From Amphiura filiformis (lineage: Eukaryota; Echinodermata; Ophiuroidea; Amphilepidida; Amphiuridae): a stretch of DNA of 64,000 bases. Shown here piece by piece: positions 39,201 through 51,200 of the stretch. The notes under the pieces were generated by a model. That model was not told the origin of the DNA, searched no databases, and worked only from the letters and a program-made list of their open reading frames with translations. The stretch covers positions 50,302,052 to 50,366,051 of the forward strand of contig NC_092635.1 of assembly GCF_039555335.1 (NCBI RefSeq). Direction: 5' to 3'. The stretch's first letter is position 1, and each line of letters starts with the position of its first letter. The translations under genes and the position numbers were made by a program.

Positions 39201-42200
39201 ATTTTAATGGTTTCTAGGGATGGAGTTAGGGATACCAGGGATGGGGTATAAAAGAGTACTAGTAAAGGGTACCGGAGGTCCCAGGGACAACAGCTTATGA
39301 ATCCAGGTGAAGGTGCTAGGTTCTAGGGGTGACATTAGGGGTGTCAGCAATGGGGTTTGGGGTACCAAGAACAGGGTTAGGGGTTCGGGGGATGAGGTTA
39401 GGGGTTCAAGGAATGGGGAGAGTCCCATGGTCGGTGTTAGGACACCTAAAACAATGCCTACTGTACCAATAAATTCACAATGGGAAGGGTCAATTTGAAA
39501 AATATTGGATAGGGTGAGGGGTACTGGGATGGAGTAAAGGGTCCCAGGGTTTGGATAATGGGTACCGGGGACAGCGTTAGGTGCACTGAGGGAGGGCTAG
39601 GGGTACTGAGGACAGGGTAACGGGTTATGGGTCCCGGTGAAGGGGCTAGGGGTTTCAGAGATGACCGGTCATGGGTCCAGGAATGGGGTTAGAGGTTGCA
39701 TGATCATGACGCGTGTTTGAGGTCCAAGGGATAGGATATGGGTGACTGGGGACTGAGTTAGGGGTACCAGGGTTGAAGAAATGGGTACCAGGAACTGAGT
39801 AAGGGGTACTGGGCATTGGGTATGGTGAACAAGATGTGGGCTAACAAGTTCCGAAGATGGTATAAGGGTCCCAGGGATGTTCATGGCCGGGTCTCAGGGA
39901 CGGAGTTTGGTGTTCCATGAATTGAGTTAAAGGTCACATAGTTTGTGTTAGAGGTCCCTGGGAATAGGGTAATGGGGATGGAGGCCAAGGGTTAGGGATA
40001 TGAGTACCAGGAACAGGGTAAGGGGTGTAAGGCATTGAATATGGGGAACCAGATGTGGGGTTACAGGAGCCAAAGATGGGATTAGGATCCCAGGGATGGG
40101 TCATGGGTCTCGGGGACGGAGTTACGGGTTCCAGGAATAGAGTTAAAAGTCCCATAGTTGGTGTTAGAGGTTCCAGGGAATAGGGTAAGGGGTAATGGTG
40201 ATAGAATTAGGGGTCCCAGGGTTGGGGTAGCCCATTAAATGGGTACCAAGAACAGAGTAAGGGGTGCCGGGCATTGGTTAAGGGTAAACAGGTTGTGAGG
40301 TTGCATGTATCAAAGGTGGGATTAGGATCCCAGGGACGGGTTGTGGGCAGACCTGCCAACCTAGCGCAGTAAGAAAGAGAGACATTGAGGCCAAAACTTT
40401 GTACATGTACACAAACCAGGTACCGACAAATTAAAAGACTTGAGGTGTACAATACTTTCAGAATTCAGGGAAGGTTTTGCAGGTCTAAATTTATCACAAT
40501 AGACTAAAAAGAATGCTATAGCAAAATTTTAAACTGAAATTTGCATCATTTTCTGCTGCTCTTACATTTAAATTTGCCATTTTCAGAAAGCAGGACTGTC
40601 CCTCTTTTTCACTTTGGAAAACCCCAATTGAGGGACGGTCCCTCAACATTAGGGAAAGTTGGCAGGTCTGTATGGGTCTTGCGAGAGTTCCAGGTTCCAG
40701 GAACGGAGTTTAAAAGTCCCAAAGTTGGTGTTAGAGGTCCCAGGGAATAAGGTAAGGCGTAATGGAGATGGAGTTAGGGGTCCCCGCGTTGCGGAAATGG
40801 GTACCAGGAAAGGGGTTAAGGGTACTGGGCATTTGGTAGGGGTACCGGATGTGGGGTTACCGGTACCAAAGATGGGATTAGACTAGAGGTTCTAGGAATG
40901 GAGTTAAAGGTCCCATAGTTGGCGTTAGGTGTCCCGGGAATAGGGTTAGGGGTACTGGGGATGGAGTTCCGGGTTTCCAGGTTTGACGTTAGGAGTCCCA
41001 GGGATGGTGTTAGGGGTACCGAGGACTGTGTAAGGGTACTGGAGTAAGAGACTTAGGGTACTAAGGATATGGTTAGGGTGCCAAGGATGTGGTTATGGGC
41101 TGGTCCGAGTACATCAAATTTAGCCAGAACATATCAGGTTATGTGCTACTGGGCAGTGGATTATGGGTTCCGGTGTTGTGTTAAGGGGTCCCTTGGATGG
41201 ATCTAGGGGCCCCAGGGATGGGTAGTGGTCAGGGATGGGGTTAGGGGTACAAGAATATAGGGTTATGTGAACCGAGGAGGGTATAAGGGTAGGACATTCG
41301 GGTACTAGTACGGGATACATGTTATTGGGTATAGATATCAGAGTACGATGTACATTTAGCAGGGTAGGCCTACAGGGTTATGAGTTAGGTATCAAGTTAG
41401 GGGTGATCGGGGTAAAGATTAGGATTACGGGTTCGGGTATGAGTATGGGCTGGCCCCGGTACATCAAACTTAGCGGGAACATAATTATTATTATCATATC
41501 CAGATGAGGAGGCATGAAGACATTTAAGGTGGAAGTTACAGATTTTAAATTCAGGAACTATTTTAAAATAAAATGTTATCATAGAGAGTGAATTATAGGT
41601 AAGCATTGGAATGTGGGTGTGGGTGTGTGGGGTGGTGTGGTGTGTATTTGCAGTGTAGTATGGAGTTTGTGTATGTGTTGGTATATTAATTAACATGTTA
41701 CTTGCTTAAACTAATATTTTATAATGCTCATTGTATGTATAGAGGAAATAAGTTGAATTTGGCGGCCATTTTGAATTTTTGGCGGCCATTTTGAACATCA
41801 AAATCGTCAATATTAGTGCACACATGTCATAAATAATATCCTAGGACTAAAACAATTGCTATTGTATCAATAAATTCACAATGGGAAGAGTCAGTTTGAA
41901 ATATATTGGAAAATTATTGAAAAAATGGCGCCATTTTGAAAAACAAGATGGCCGCCATCTGCTGCATCTGGATTTTTGTAAACATGTATAAATATGTTAC
42001 TTGGGACCCAAACAACATGTTAGGATAGATGGCACATTGTCTTCAAAAAAAGGCCACGGAATTTAGTTTGCTGCTTGACTAACACTCCGCTCGCAGAAAA
42101 ATACAAGCGGCATGATGAAGCGTCACGCTGCTCAGCGGCAAGCGACAGAAAGTATGAAACCAGCATAAGAGGAAGATACTTTATTTTGCAATAGTAAGTA

Positions 42201-45200
42201 TCATACAGTAGACTAGCCTTTGGCAAAAAACAGTAACATTGTTTTTTTTTCTCTTACAGCCTTTTTCCAATCAAGAAAAATTAAAGTCCCTCAGTCATGG
42301 CAAAAGGAAGCAAATTACTAGTGATGTAAATGGATGGAAGATACACCATTTTAGCATATTAGGACTGCCAATGTTGCTCTTAAAAATTATTATACAAATA
42401 TTTAATGCTTATGAGTACAATGGGAAGAATATTTTCATGAGGTGAAATATGGACTTATCCAAAAGCCTTGTTGAATAGAACCGTCCTTATTTCACCAAAT
42501 GAAAATATTCTTTCCATTGAATGAATAAAACATTCATTATTTGTTTTATATAACTCATATATAAATTCCTTTTCTTCCACTTCATTTTGTAAATCACTAG
42601 GAAAATAAAATAAATTAAAAAAATCTAAACTATGTTTATTTTAGAAGCGACACACACCCATTATTGGTGAGTTGAGGTGGTCATCGCGAGCGCTACATAC
42701 TTGCGTTTGTCAGTGTTGCTATGGTAGCTGCGTTGCACTCGCGCGGTGTGCAATCGACCTCTTCTAAAAATAGCAAAAATAATCAATAGTAATTGTGACC
42801 GTTCACACGGCGAATGAGCCGTAAATTCCTCCCCAGTCAATTTTGTTTTATTTCGTGTTTAAAAATAAACATCATAAACTTAAAATGGTATATCATTTGA
42901 CTTCAAACGATATCCAGAAGCGGGGTTATGGTTTGTTAAACTTTGCTCCTTCAACAAAATTATAGCTTTTTATGTTTTTACATGCGTCTCTTTTTCCACA
43001 TTGCTGGCAATAAATATCAAACAGTCATAATTGGCGGTCATTTCAAATCATCCCCAAGTCAACGAGGTTTAAGAAAGTTACAAAATACAATGCCTGGTAA
43101 CCCACCACTTGAACAGGATTTAGCAAAAGCAAACAAAGACCAGAGCTATTAAAAGTTCTATAGCCATCTAAGGTAGAAGCTTATTATCCACTTCAACAAT
43201 AGGATTATTGATTAGTTTTTGACTATCAAAATGAGACAGATGTCGGGCCAGCTTAAGTTACCGATGAATCGACCTTCGTACACATTTTACACCGTAACGC
43301 AGAATACAATTTAGGGAATTTACGGCTCATTTGTGCTGCCGGGTCACAATTGACCAATCAAAGACAAGAATCTTTGTATGAGTTATATAAATCTTTCTGT
43401 ATTAATTGGATACATTTGTTGTGCCAAATGTAAAATTGAAAGAGCAAGAGTGGATATGCAGCTGTGGCACATATATTATCATATTGCTCATAATAGTAAC
43501 CCCTACGTTAATATGTGAAGTAGTCCAGAATGTGAAATCTAATATATGCTACTTCTTACAGTAGAACAGTTATGTTTTTTCTTTCGTTTTTATACACAGT
43601 GGTATTTGCAGGACCGATTCAATTTGGGATAAAATAGTGTTCAAGAAGATTCAGGTATGTGTACTTTCTTTCACTCACATAGTTTTACTTATTCATAACA
43701 GGTAACTGAATTTATTTTGTATGTGAACTCTAAAAAATTCAAAGTTGCATTTGATTGGTGGGCGCTACTTCCCTGTTGATATGCCGAGGAACTTCTGAGG
43801 TTATAACTTACGAGTCGTAGCCTTGCTAATATTCGCCAGTGAAGTGTTACGTGTAATCCGATTATCCCTATGTTAACTGGAACACGCTTTTGAGTCCTGA
43901 ACCATGATCAAAATGATCGCAACACAAAGTCTATGGCATGTACTATCAATTCCAAAAGGTGTGTGATCCAGTTACTAGGGAGTTTTGTAACCACTTCGCT
44001 GGCGAATATCGACACCAAGTTGTGCTATGAGATTTCTTGCTATGTGGTAGATATAATGTTACAACTTAACCACAGACTTTGTCCAAAGTTGGACTGGCCA
44101 ACGTTGTTTCCCCGTAAGTAGATGAACTAATACCAAGTATACTGTGTATATATTTCTACAGGCTTTGCTTGGAGGAAGAGTGCAGTGGATGGTGATTGGC
44201 AGTGCTCCTATCTCTGCTGAGGTACTGCTCTTCTGGAGGGTTGTCATTGGTTGTAATGTAAGTTCTATATTTCTAAAGTTTTGATATATTGATACTACTT
44301 TGGAAACAAGCCAAAAGTTTGATGACATTCTGTTAATAAAAGTCCTTTCGTTCGGTCAAAAAGGAGGGGTCAAAAAGTTTGATTATGGTTTAAAAAAACA
44401 AGTTAAATTATCGGTCAAAGTTGAACTTTCGAGTTTGAATTTTCAACATTTCAAACTTGCCTGTCAGGGAGGGAGTGAAGCAATCATTAGCTTCCTAACG
44501 AAAGTTGTTTCGTTTAAAAGACGTCATCAAACTCTTGGCTTGTTCCCTGTAAGCAAGATAGATTGACTACTTGTAAATTTTCTGTCCGTAAATTTGAGGC
44601 TTTTTAGGAAGGTCATACCTAAACTTTAACTATCAATTACAAGAAATCTGGGCAGTGAGACTCTGTTGTTGAAATGATCCAATCTACGAACAAAGTGATA
44701 AAAAAATAGGTGTAACCCCTAAAGTCTATAAATATAGTTGAGGTGACTGCTGACGTCATTGCCTTGCAGTATGCATGTGCATCATCCCAATTCCCATTGT
44801 TCCTTGCCTGGCAATATGTGTGTGCATCATATTTTGTCCAGGGCTTGTGCTTTTATAACTCCCCCCAAATCACAATAAGGCTATTGAACAGTGTAGTGGT
44901 TGTATGCAGTTCGCTCAAGCATTTTGATATACCAGTCCCTTGCCTTTGTTGATAAATATTGAGGTCAACTCATCTATATAATGTTAATGCTTCTCCGCCT
45001 GCTTCTGTACTCCAAAACGCTCCAATGGAACCATTGAGGTTTTGTGGTATTTTATAATGATCAGAAAGTATCCAACAGTTTGCTGAATGTAGTTTTTATG
45101 AGTGGTGTTTCATCACAAGCAGAAACTTTCGCTCCAATGCACTTAACCTGTGTGTGATTATCTTATTTTGTCAACAAATTGTTTGTAATAAGGGATTATT

Positions 45201-48200
45201 TGTTTTCTCAATATTCTTGATAGATCCAAGAAGGTTATGGTCAGACTGAGTGTACAGCAGCTTGCTCCGTAACACTAGCAGGGGATAACCTGCCTCAGGG
45301 ACACGTAGGACCACCAATACCTTGTAATATCATGAAACTTTGTGATGTACCAGAAATGAATTACTTTGCTAAAGATGACCAGGGTGAGGTAAGTATTGCT
45401 ATCTAGGGTTTATCAGTTTCAGTGCAGAGTCAGTGGAGTACCGTGCAATATTTCTGGTGGGGCATTGTGTAAAGCTGCTAAAACTCTTTAGTAAGGTGAC
45501 ATGTGCATGAGTGGAAGAGAGAGAGAAAGATAGAGAGCGAGGGGTAGAGAGAAAGAGGAGGAGAAAGAAAGAGGGAAGGAGGAAGGAAGAGGGAAGTGAG
45601 TGGGTTGGCAAAATTTCCAGCAGCAGGTACTAGATAAGTCTTTTGAGCTCATGAAAGCTTTTTGAGTAATGGACATGCTTTATATGATCTGATATGGGAG
45701 AGAGAGTCAGAAACAGCCTATTGATCCAAGGGTCAAGCCCTAAAAGGGTAAAGTTAGGGTTTATGGCATTTAGGGCTAGGATTAGGGTTAGGTTTAGTGT
45801 CAAGGATGGGTTTAGACTAAGGTAAAGGTCACAGTTAAGATTAGAGCCAGTCAGAGATATGGTTAGGGTTAGGAATAGAATTAGGTCCTAGGTTATAGAT
45901 TAGGCTTAGGGGGAAGTTAAGTGTTAGGATTAGGATTAAAACTATGTTATTGAGTTTTTGGACTTCTGACCCTTCGGACTACATGTATCGAGCTGTAACC
46001 TCAGGGAGAGATAGTGAGATTGAGGCACACAGCGAGTCAAAGAATCAAAGTCATATCAGAATGAGTTAAGTAGTGAGACAGAGGGATGATGATATTGATA
46101 TATTACTCAGTGCACCTTGTTTATGGTGTAGAATGTTCCAACCCATCGTATTACATCACGATCTAAGACCTATCACTAGTAATAGACAATAAATTCACAG
46201 TTGATAAAAAAAATGAAGTAACAATTTCTTTATTATTATAACACAAACTTTATTCATAATCTGATAACTATTCATTCATAATATGTGGTCTCTTTTCAGA
46301 TCTGTGTGAAGGGTCCTAATGTATTTTCTGGATACCATAAGAATGAGGAGAAGACTAAAGAAGCAATTGATGAAGATGGCTGGTTACATACAGGCGATAT
46401 TGGTGTATGGCTTCCAGTAAGTTGATTGTGTTTGATAAGTCTTGTTATTGGTGTTCTTTGTATGTATGTATGGTGTTCTACTCCTTAACCCTAACCCAAC
46501 TAGGTCTCACTAAAGCTCACTTTTAAAACCACTCTAAAACCACTCTGCGTGCATGCATTCCACGGGACTTGATGACGCAATCAGCCCAAGTCATATACAC
46601 CCAGGGAATCGTTGGCTGGGCCAACGTCACCTGTGTGGCTACATGCTGGGGATCTTCTGCATGGCATGCGAGGGTCCCAGGCTCAAATACCGGGGGTGCC
46701 AAGTGACTTTTTTCTTCACCTTCTCTCCTTTTTCATTTCTTCTTTCCCTTCCAATAGCAAAAAAAAAACATGGGTAGGGTTAGGGTTAAGACATACAGTT
46801 TGGCAGTAGCTTAATCAAGATGATAGAACTACTACTAATATATTCATCAGGTTTGTTGGTAAACATAAAAGATTTTAAACAAAACCAAACTTTAACTGAC
46901 TATTGATGGTTTTGCCGATCATGGTCGGTAGGCATCATCAGAATGATGGTTGTAGATCCTCCTGGCTGATAATTACACCCTCTCCTGTCCGGATATGTCC
47001 AACCGGATCCAAGTAAGGATCTACAACAATCAGATGGCCTACCATCCATGGTAGGCAAAACCATCAATAGTGAGTGAAAGTTTGGTTTGTTTAAAAGAAA
47101 TCTTTTATAATAAGATGAAGGTTAGGTTTTAGGGTTAGGGTTATTTTATGCAAATCTTTGTAAAAAAAACATGTATTAAAAACAACTTTCAGGATTAGAA
47201 ATCATGGTAAAAATGAAATGACATAATAATAAAAGTTTAAAATATGGGTGGTACTTGCTGCAAGTGTGCTTTTGGCTGCTTTGACCTTCTGCATTTTGAT
47301 GCAACAAAGTGTGGGGGTGGTTGAGGCTGTTAATTGGGTCATGCACCTTTAATGTTCTTAGTTATACAATAGTTACCTTTAATGTTCTTAGTTATGCAAT
47401 AGTTGAAATCAACAAGTTCAGAAATAAATTTGTGGGAACTTTGCAGATGGTACATTACAGATATGATTTTGGGAGATTATTCCTGAGCTCTTGTACTACC
47501 AAACCTCATCAGACAACTGACCCACTGAGCTGGTCACACGATACATGGCTAACATTTTATTCTTTCCTCTTCAGAATGGTTGTGTAAAGATCACTGATCG
47601 CAAGAAGCACATCTTCAAGTTAGCTCAGGGAGAGTATGTTGCACCAGAGAAGATTGAGATCCTCTACTGTGAAGAACCACTGGTTGCTCAGGCGTTTGTG
47701 TATGGAGAAAGTCTCAAGGTAGGATATGGCCAGAATGTGGTATTTGTTTAATTCACTAACATTTTTACTTCCTAATGCCATGGTTGAGGATATTATTATT
47801 ATTTTTAATAATCCTCACTTGATGAAAGAGCACCTGTGAAAAAGTCCTACTGTCCCAATTTCCACCAAGGTTAAACTGTTTCACACAACCTGTGTCACAG
47901 TTTTATATATGGCTGTGAGTCATAGGTTATCTCTAAGGATATGGAAAATAAAATCAACTCCTTTGGCACATCTTGCTACTCTGGATAGTCAGTCTCTAAA
48001 GAGATCTATACAATCTGACAGAGACAGCACCACTTGTTGAGAAAGCCAGGACTCATCAATTGAAATTTGTAGGGCATACACTCTTACTTGCTTGGCGATG
48101 AGCCTGTTAAAGAGTATGCATTGTATGTCCCAACCTATGGGAAGAGAAAGACCGTTGATTAGCCAATCAGCGCGATTTTTTATCGCCTGTGTGTTTACGA

Positions 48201-51200
48201 TTGTGTACGCGATACGCACAGCCCAGACCATGGAAGAAATAAAAAATTAACTTTAGTGTATACATTTGGTTGGATGGCCAGATCACAAGGGGATCAATGA
48301 AAAAAAAACTGAAATTGGTTTAAGGGCTGGGGTATGAACGTTTGGACAGTATTTATTTTGGGACATTAGAGCACATCAGACATATCGAATTGCATTCTGA
48401 ATACGAAGAATGTTCTTCTGATATCAAATAATTTTGACTTTTGAAATTCGCAATTTAATACACATTTTATGGCAAATCATTAAAATTGATATTTTGATAT
48501 TTAACAGTACTTGAAGTAAACTTTATAAATCTGATGATTTATACTTAAAGTGTATGTAGGTGGGATGAAAAGCCGACGATCAATTGAAAATTTTGACCTT
48601 TCATTATTGAAGATATGGATTTTTTCCCAAAACACCAAAAAAAAATTAGGTCTTTTGGGAAAAAATCCATATCTTCAATATGAAAGGTCAAAATTTTCAA
48701 TTGACCGTCGGCATTTCCTCCCTGCTACATACACTTTAAGAATATATCATTAGATTTATATAATTTACTTCGAGGACTGTTATATATCAAAAATTCGAAA
48801 AATGTCAAATTTTTATAATTTGTCATAAAATTTGTATTATATTGTGATTTAAAAAAATGAAAATTATTTGATATCAGAAAGACATGCTTCAGTATTCAGA
48901 ATGCAATTCGATAGGTCTGAGGTGCTCTCATGTCCCACAAAAAATACTGTCGAAACATAATAAACGCTCATTTTGGATCCCTTAAGTGAAGTTTTGCAGT
49001 GTTCATACTCACTTGAATTTGGAATTTTTACTTGTGATAGTAATTTTATAACCGTCTTATTTTTAACCGAACTTTGACAATATACTTGTTTGAAGACCCT
49101 CCCTTACTACTAATTTGTTAGTAACATAAAATGTTTTTAAAAATTGTTTTCTGTTTCTATGAACCATGACAAATAGTTTAAACATCAACATGTTAAAAGT
49201 ATAGACAGTAAATTGATATTTAAAATGCAATGGGCTGTTCCATTTAAAATCCACACTACCCCTGTGGAAGATTTAGCTAAAGTCTTCCACAATGTGAGTA
49301 TGAGTTTGGAATACAATAGACAATTGGGTAACTTCCATTTGAAATACTCACTCCAGTTGTGTACGATATAGGTAAAGTCATAATACAGAGGGAGTATGGG
49401 TTTCAAAATGATTAACCCTGATCAATTACATTGGAAAAACATACTCCCTCTATGGAAGATATTTCCAAAATCTTCCACAGGGGTAGTGTGGATTTTAAAT
49501 AGAACTGCCCAATGTTGCATTGCACACTGTACAGCCCTGACCTCGTTTATAGGAATCAGTGTTTTTTGGCTGTGTGATCTTGAAAACATATATTTGTAAT
49601 GATTTGGCACCTTACTGTCATGATTTGAAGCATTTAGAAGGATATATCTATGTTGCACAAAGTACTCAAATACCATCTTTCAGTGTTATTAAACCATGAG
49701 TTATATGCTGCAGGGGTGTAATTTGTCTGGATTTTTCCAGATTTTCCGGATTTTTTGTGGCCAAAATTATGCAATTTTATTGATTTTCAGCCCGTTTCAG
49801 GGTATTTTTGCCCAATTTCATGCTGTTTTTCTGGATTTTTAACTATTTTTTAGTACCCCTGATGCTGCTGTTTTTCCCTTAATCCGCCAATACTTGGTCC
49901 CATAGTGGTTGGGTTATACTTACTTGACTGTTCATTCTTGTGTGTATTGCAGGCAAGCATCATTGGTGTAATCGTACCTGATGAAGAAGAATTAGTCAAG
50001 TATGGCAAGAAAGAAGGGCTTGATGGGGACTTCAAGCAACTCTGTGCAAAGAAGGTAAGTTGATTACAGGCCAATGGTACGAAGGGTCAATTAGTCTAAA
50101 AACCCAATAACTTAGTTATAAGCTCTTGGGTCCATTTCACTCAACTTTTAACCCTTCGTAACTCAAGTAACTGTTTGTAAAGTTACAAATACCCAATACT
50201 AGACGTAACTTTACGAAGGGTCCCTGTAGTAAATCCCTATTACTTACGAAAGGTACCATTCGTAATTAAGTTAAGTGAAATGGACTTTACGACTTGTCGT
50301 AAGTTTCAAATGTTTTCGAGACTTACAAGCTTCGTAAAGTTAAGTGAAAAGGGCCCCTTATCCTTGCCATAAGCCAGCAAACAGGTTTTCCACCTGAATT
50401 TGGTTTCCTAAATCTATAATTTCAAATCTGTAAAATTTACTTATGTGATGTACATATTTCTTCATTTCTTTTATGATGCAGGAAGTTAAAGATGCCATCC
50501 TTAAGAGGATTGTACAACATGGAAAGAAGAGAGGGCTCAAAGGATTTGAACTGGTAAGAGGGAATGTTAGCTTCAAGTAAAACACAAATCTTTTGATACT
50601 AGCACAAACATATAAACAAACCAGGTGTTGGCCGCATTGCATTCTCTAAATTCAGTAAATTTTCATTGTCAACGTGTAATTGAATGGGATTATTTTGAAA
50701 TTTTAAAACGCTTGAAATATCACAAACAAATAGGCCTATGTTGATAAATAATATAAATACAAGCTAAAACCGTTGGGGTTCGATAATGAACCCCACAAAA
50801 CTAACTGAGTATATTGGAAAATGCCATACGGCCGGGCGGTTTCACAAGTTGCCGGCTCGATCATGTCATCCGCCGCCTGAACAAACGTGTTATCCACCAT
50901 CACCGTGTTCCTCAATGCTGTGAGTTGGCCTGAAAGGTCCCCTTGTAACAGTGCAGAATGTTGGGTGAGATAAGGCCATTTTTTCAGAAAATTCTTGGTC
51001 ACAAAATGATGTATGGAAATTTCAATCAATTTCATTGTGAGTTTATTTTCGATTTCGGAACACGATCAATTCTGATGTCTTCCGATCCATTGATACCCAA
51101 ATTTCTTTCGTCCAAACCAGTTTTGACCAGATATCAATGGATCTGAAAAGATCGGAATTGATTTTGTTTTGAAACCAATTTGATGGAAATTTCCGTACAT

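Larger units (their letters stand above)
37880..42169. mobile_element. 4.3-kb foldback element filling most of intron 10
   Basis: The left arm (37880 to about 38515) and right arm (about 41740-42169) are long inverted copies; examples are atgctggtttttatactttc and gaaagtatgaaaccagcat at the ends, and gggtcccaagtaacatattt and complement inside. The middle is a G-rich minisatellite with nested insertions. No transposase frame is seen. A third, direct fragment of the right arm (aataaattcacaatgggaag) lies inside the array at about 39466-39486. Confidence 0.75.

Noticed and set aside
39204..41320. Several open frames on both strands in intron 10
   Set aside because: They come from the G-rich array; their proteins are Pro/Leu or Gly/Val repeats without family features.
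45740..45960. Telomere or interstitial telomere tract
   Set aside because: TTAGGG words are irregular and mixed with other text, as in a degenerate minisatellite.
46580..46710. Second tRNA-derived SINE
   Set aside because: A B-box-like ggctcaaatac is present, but no convincing A box or tail was found.
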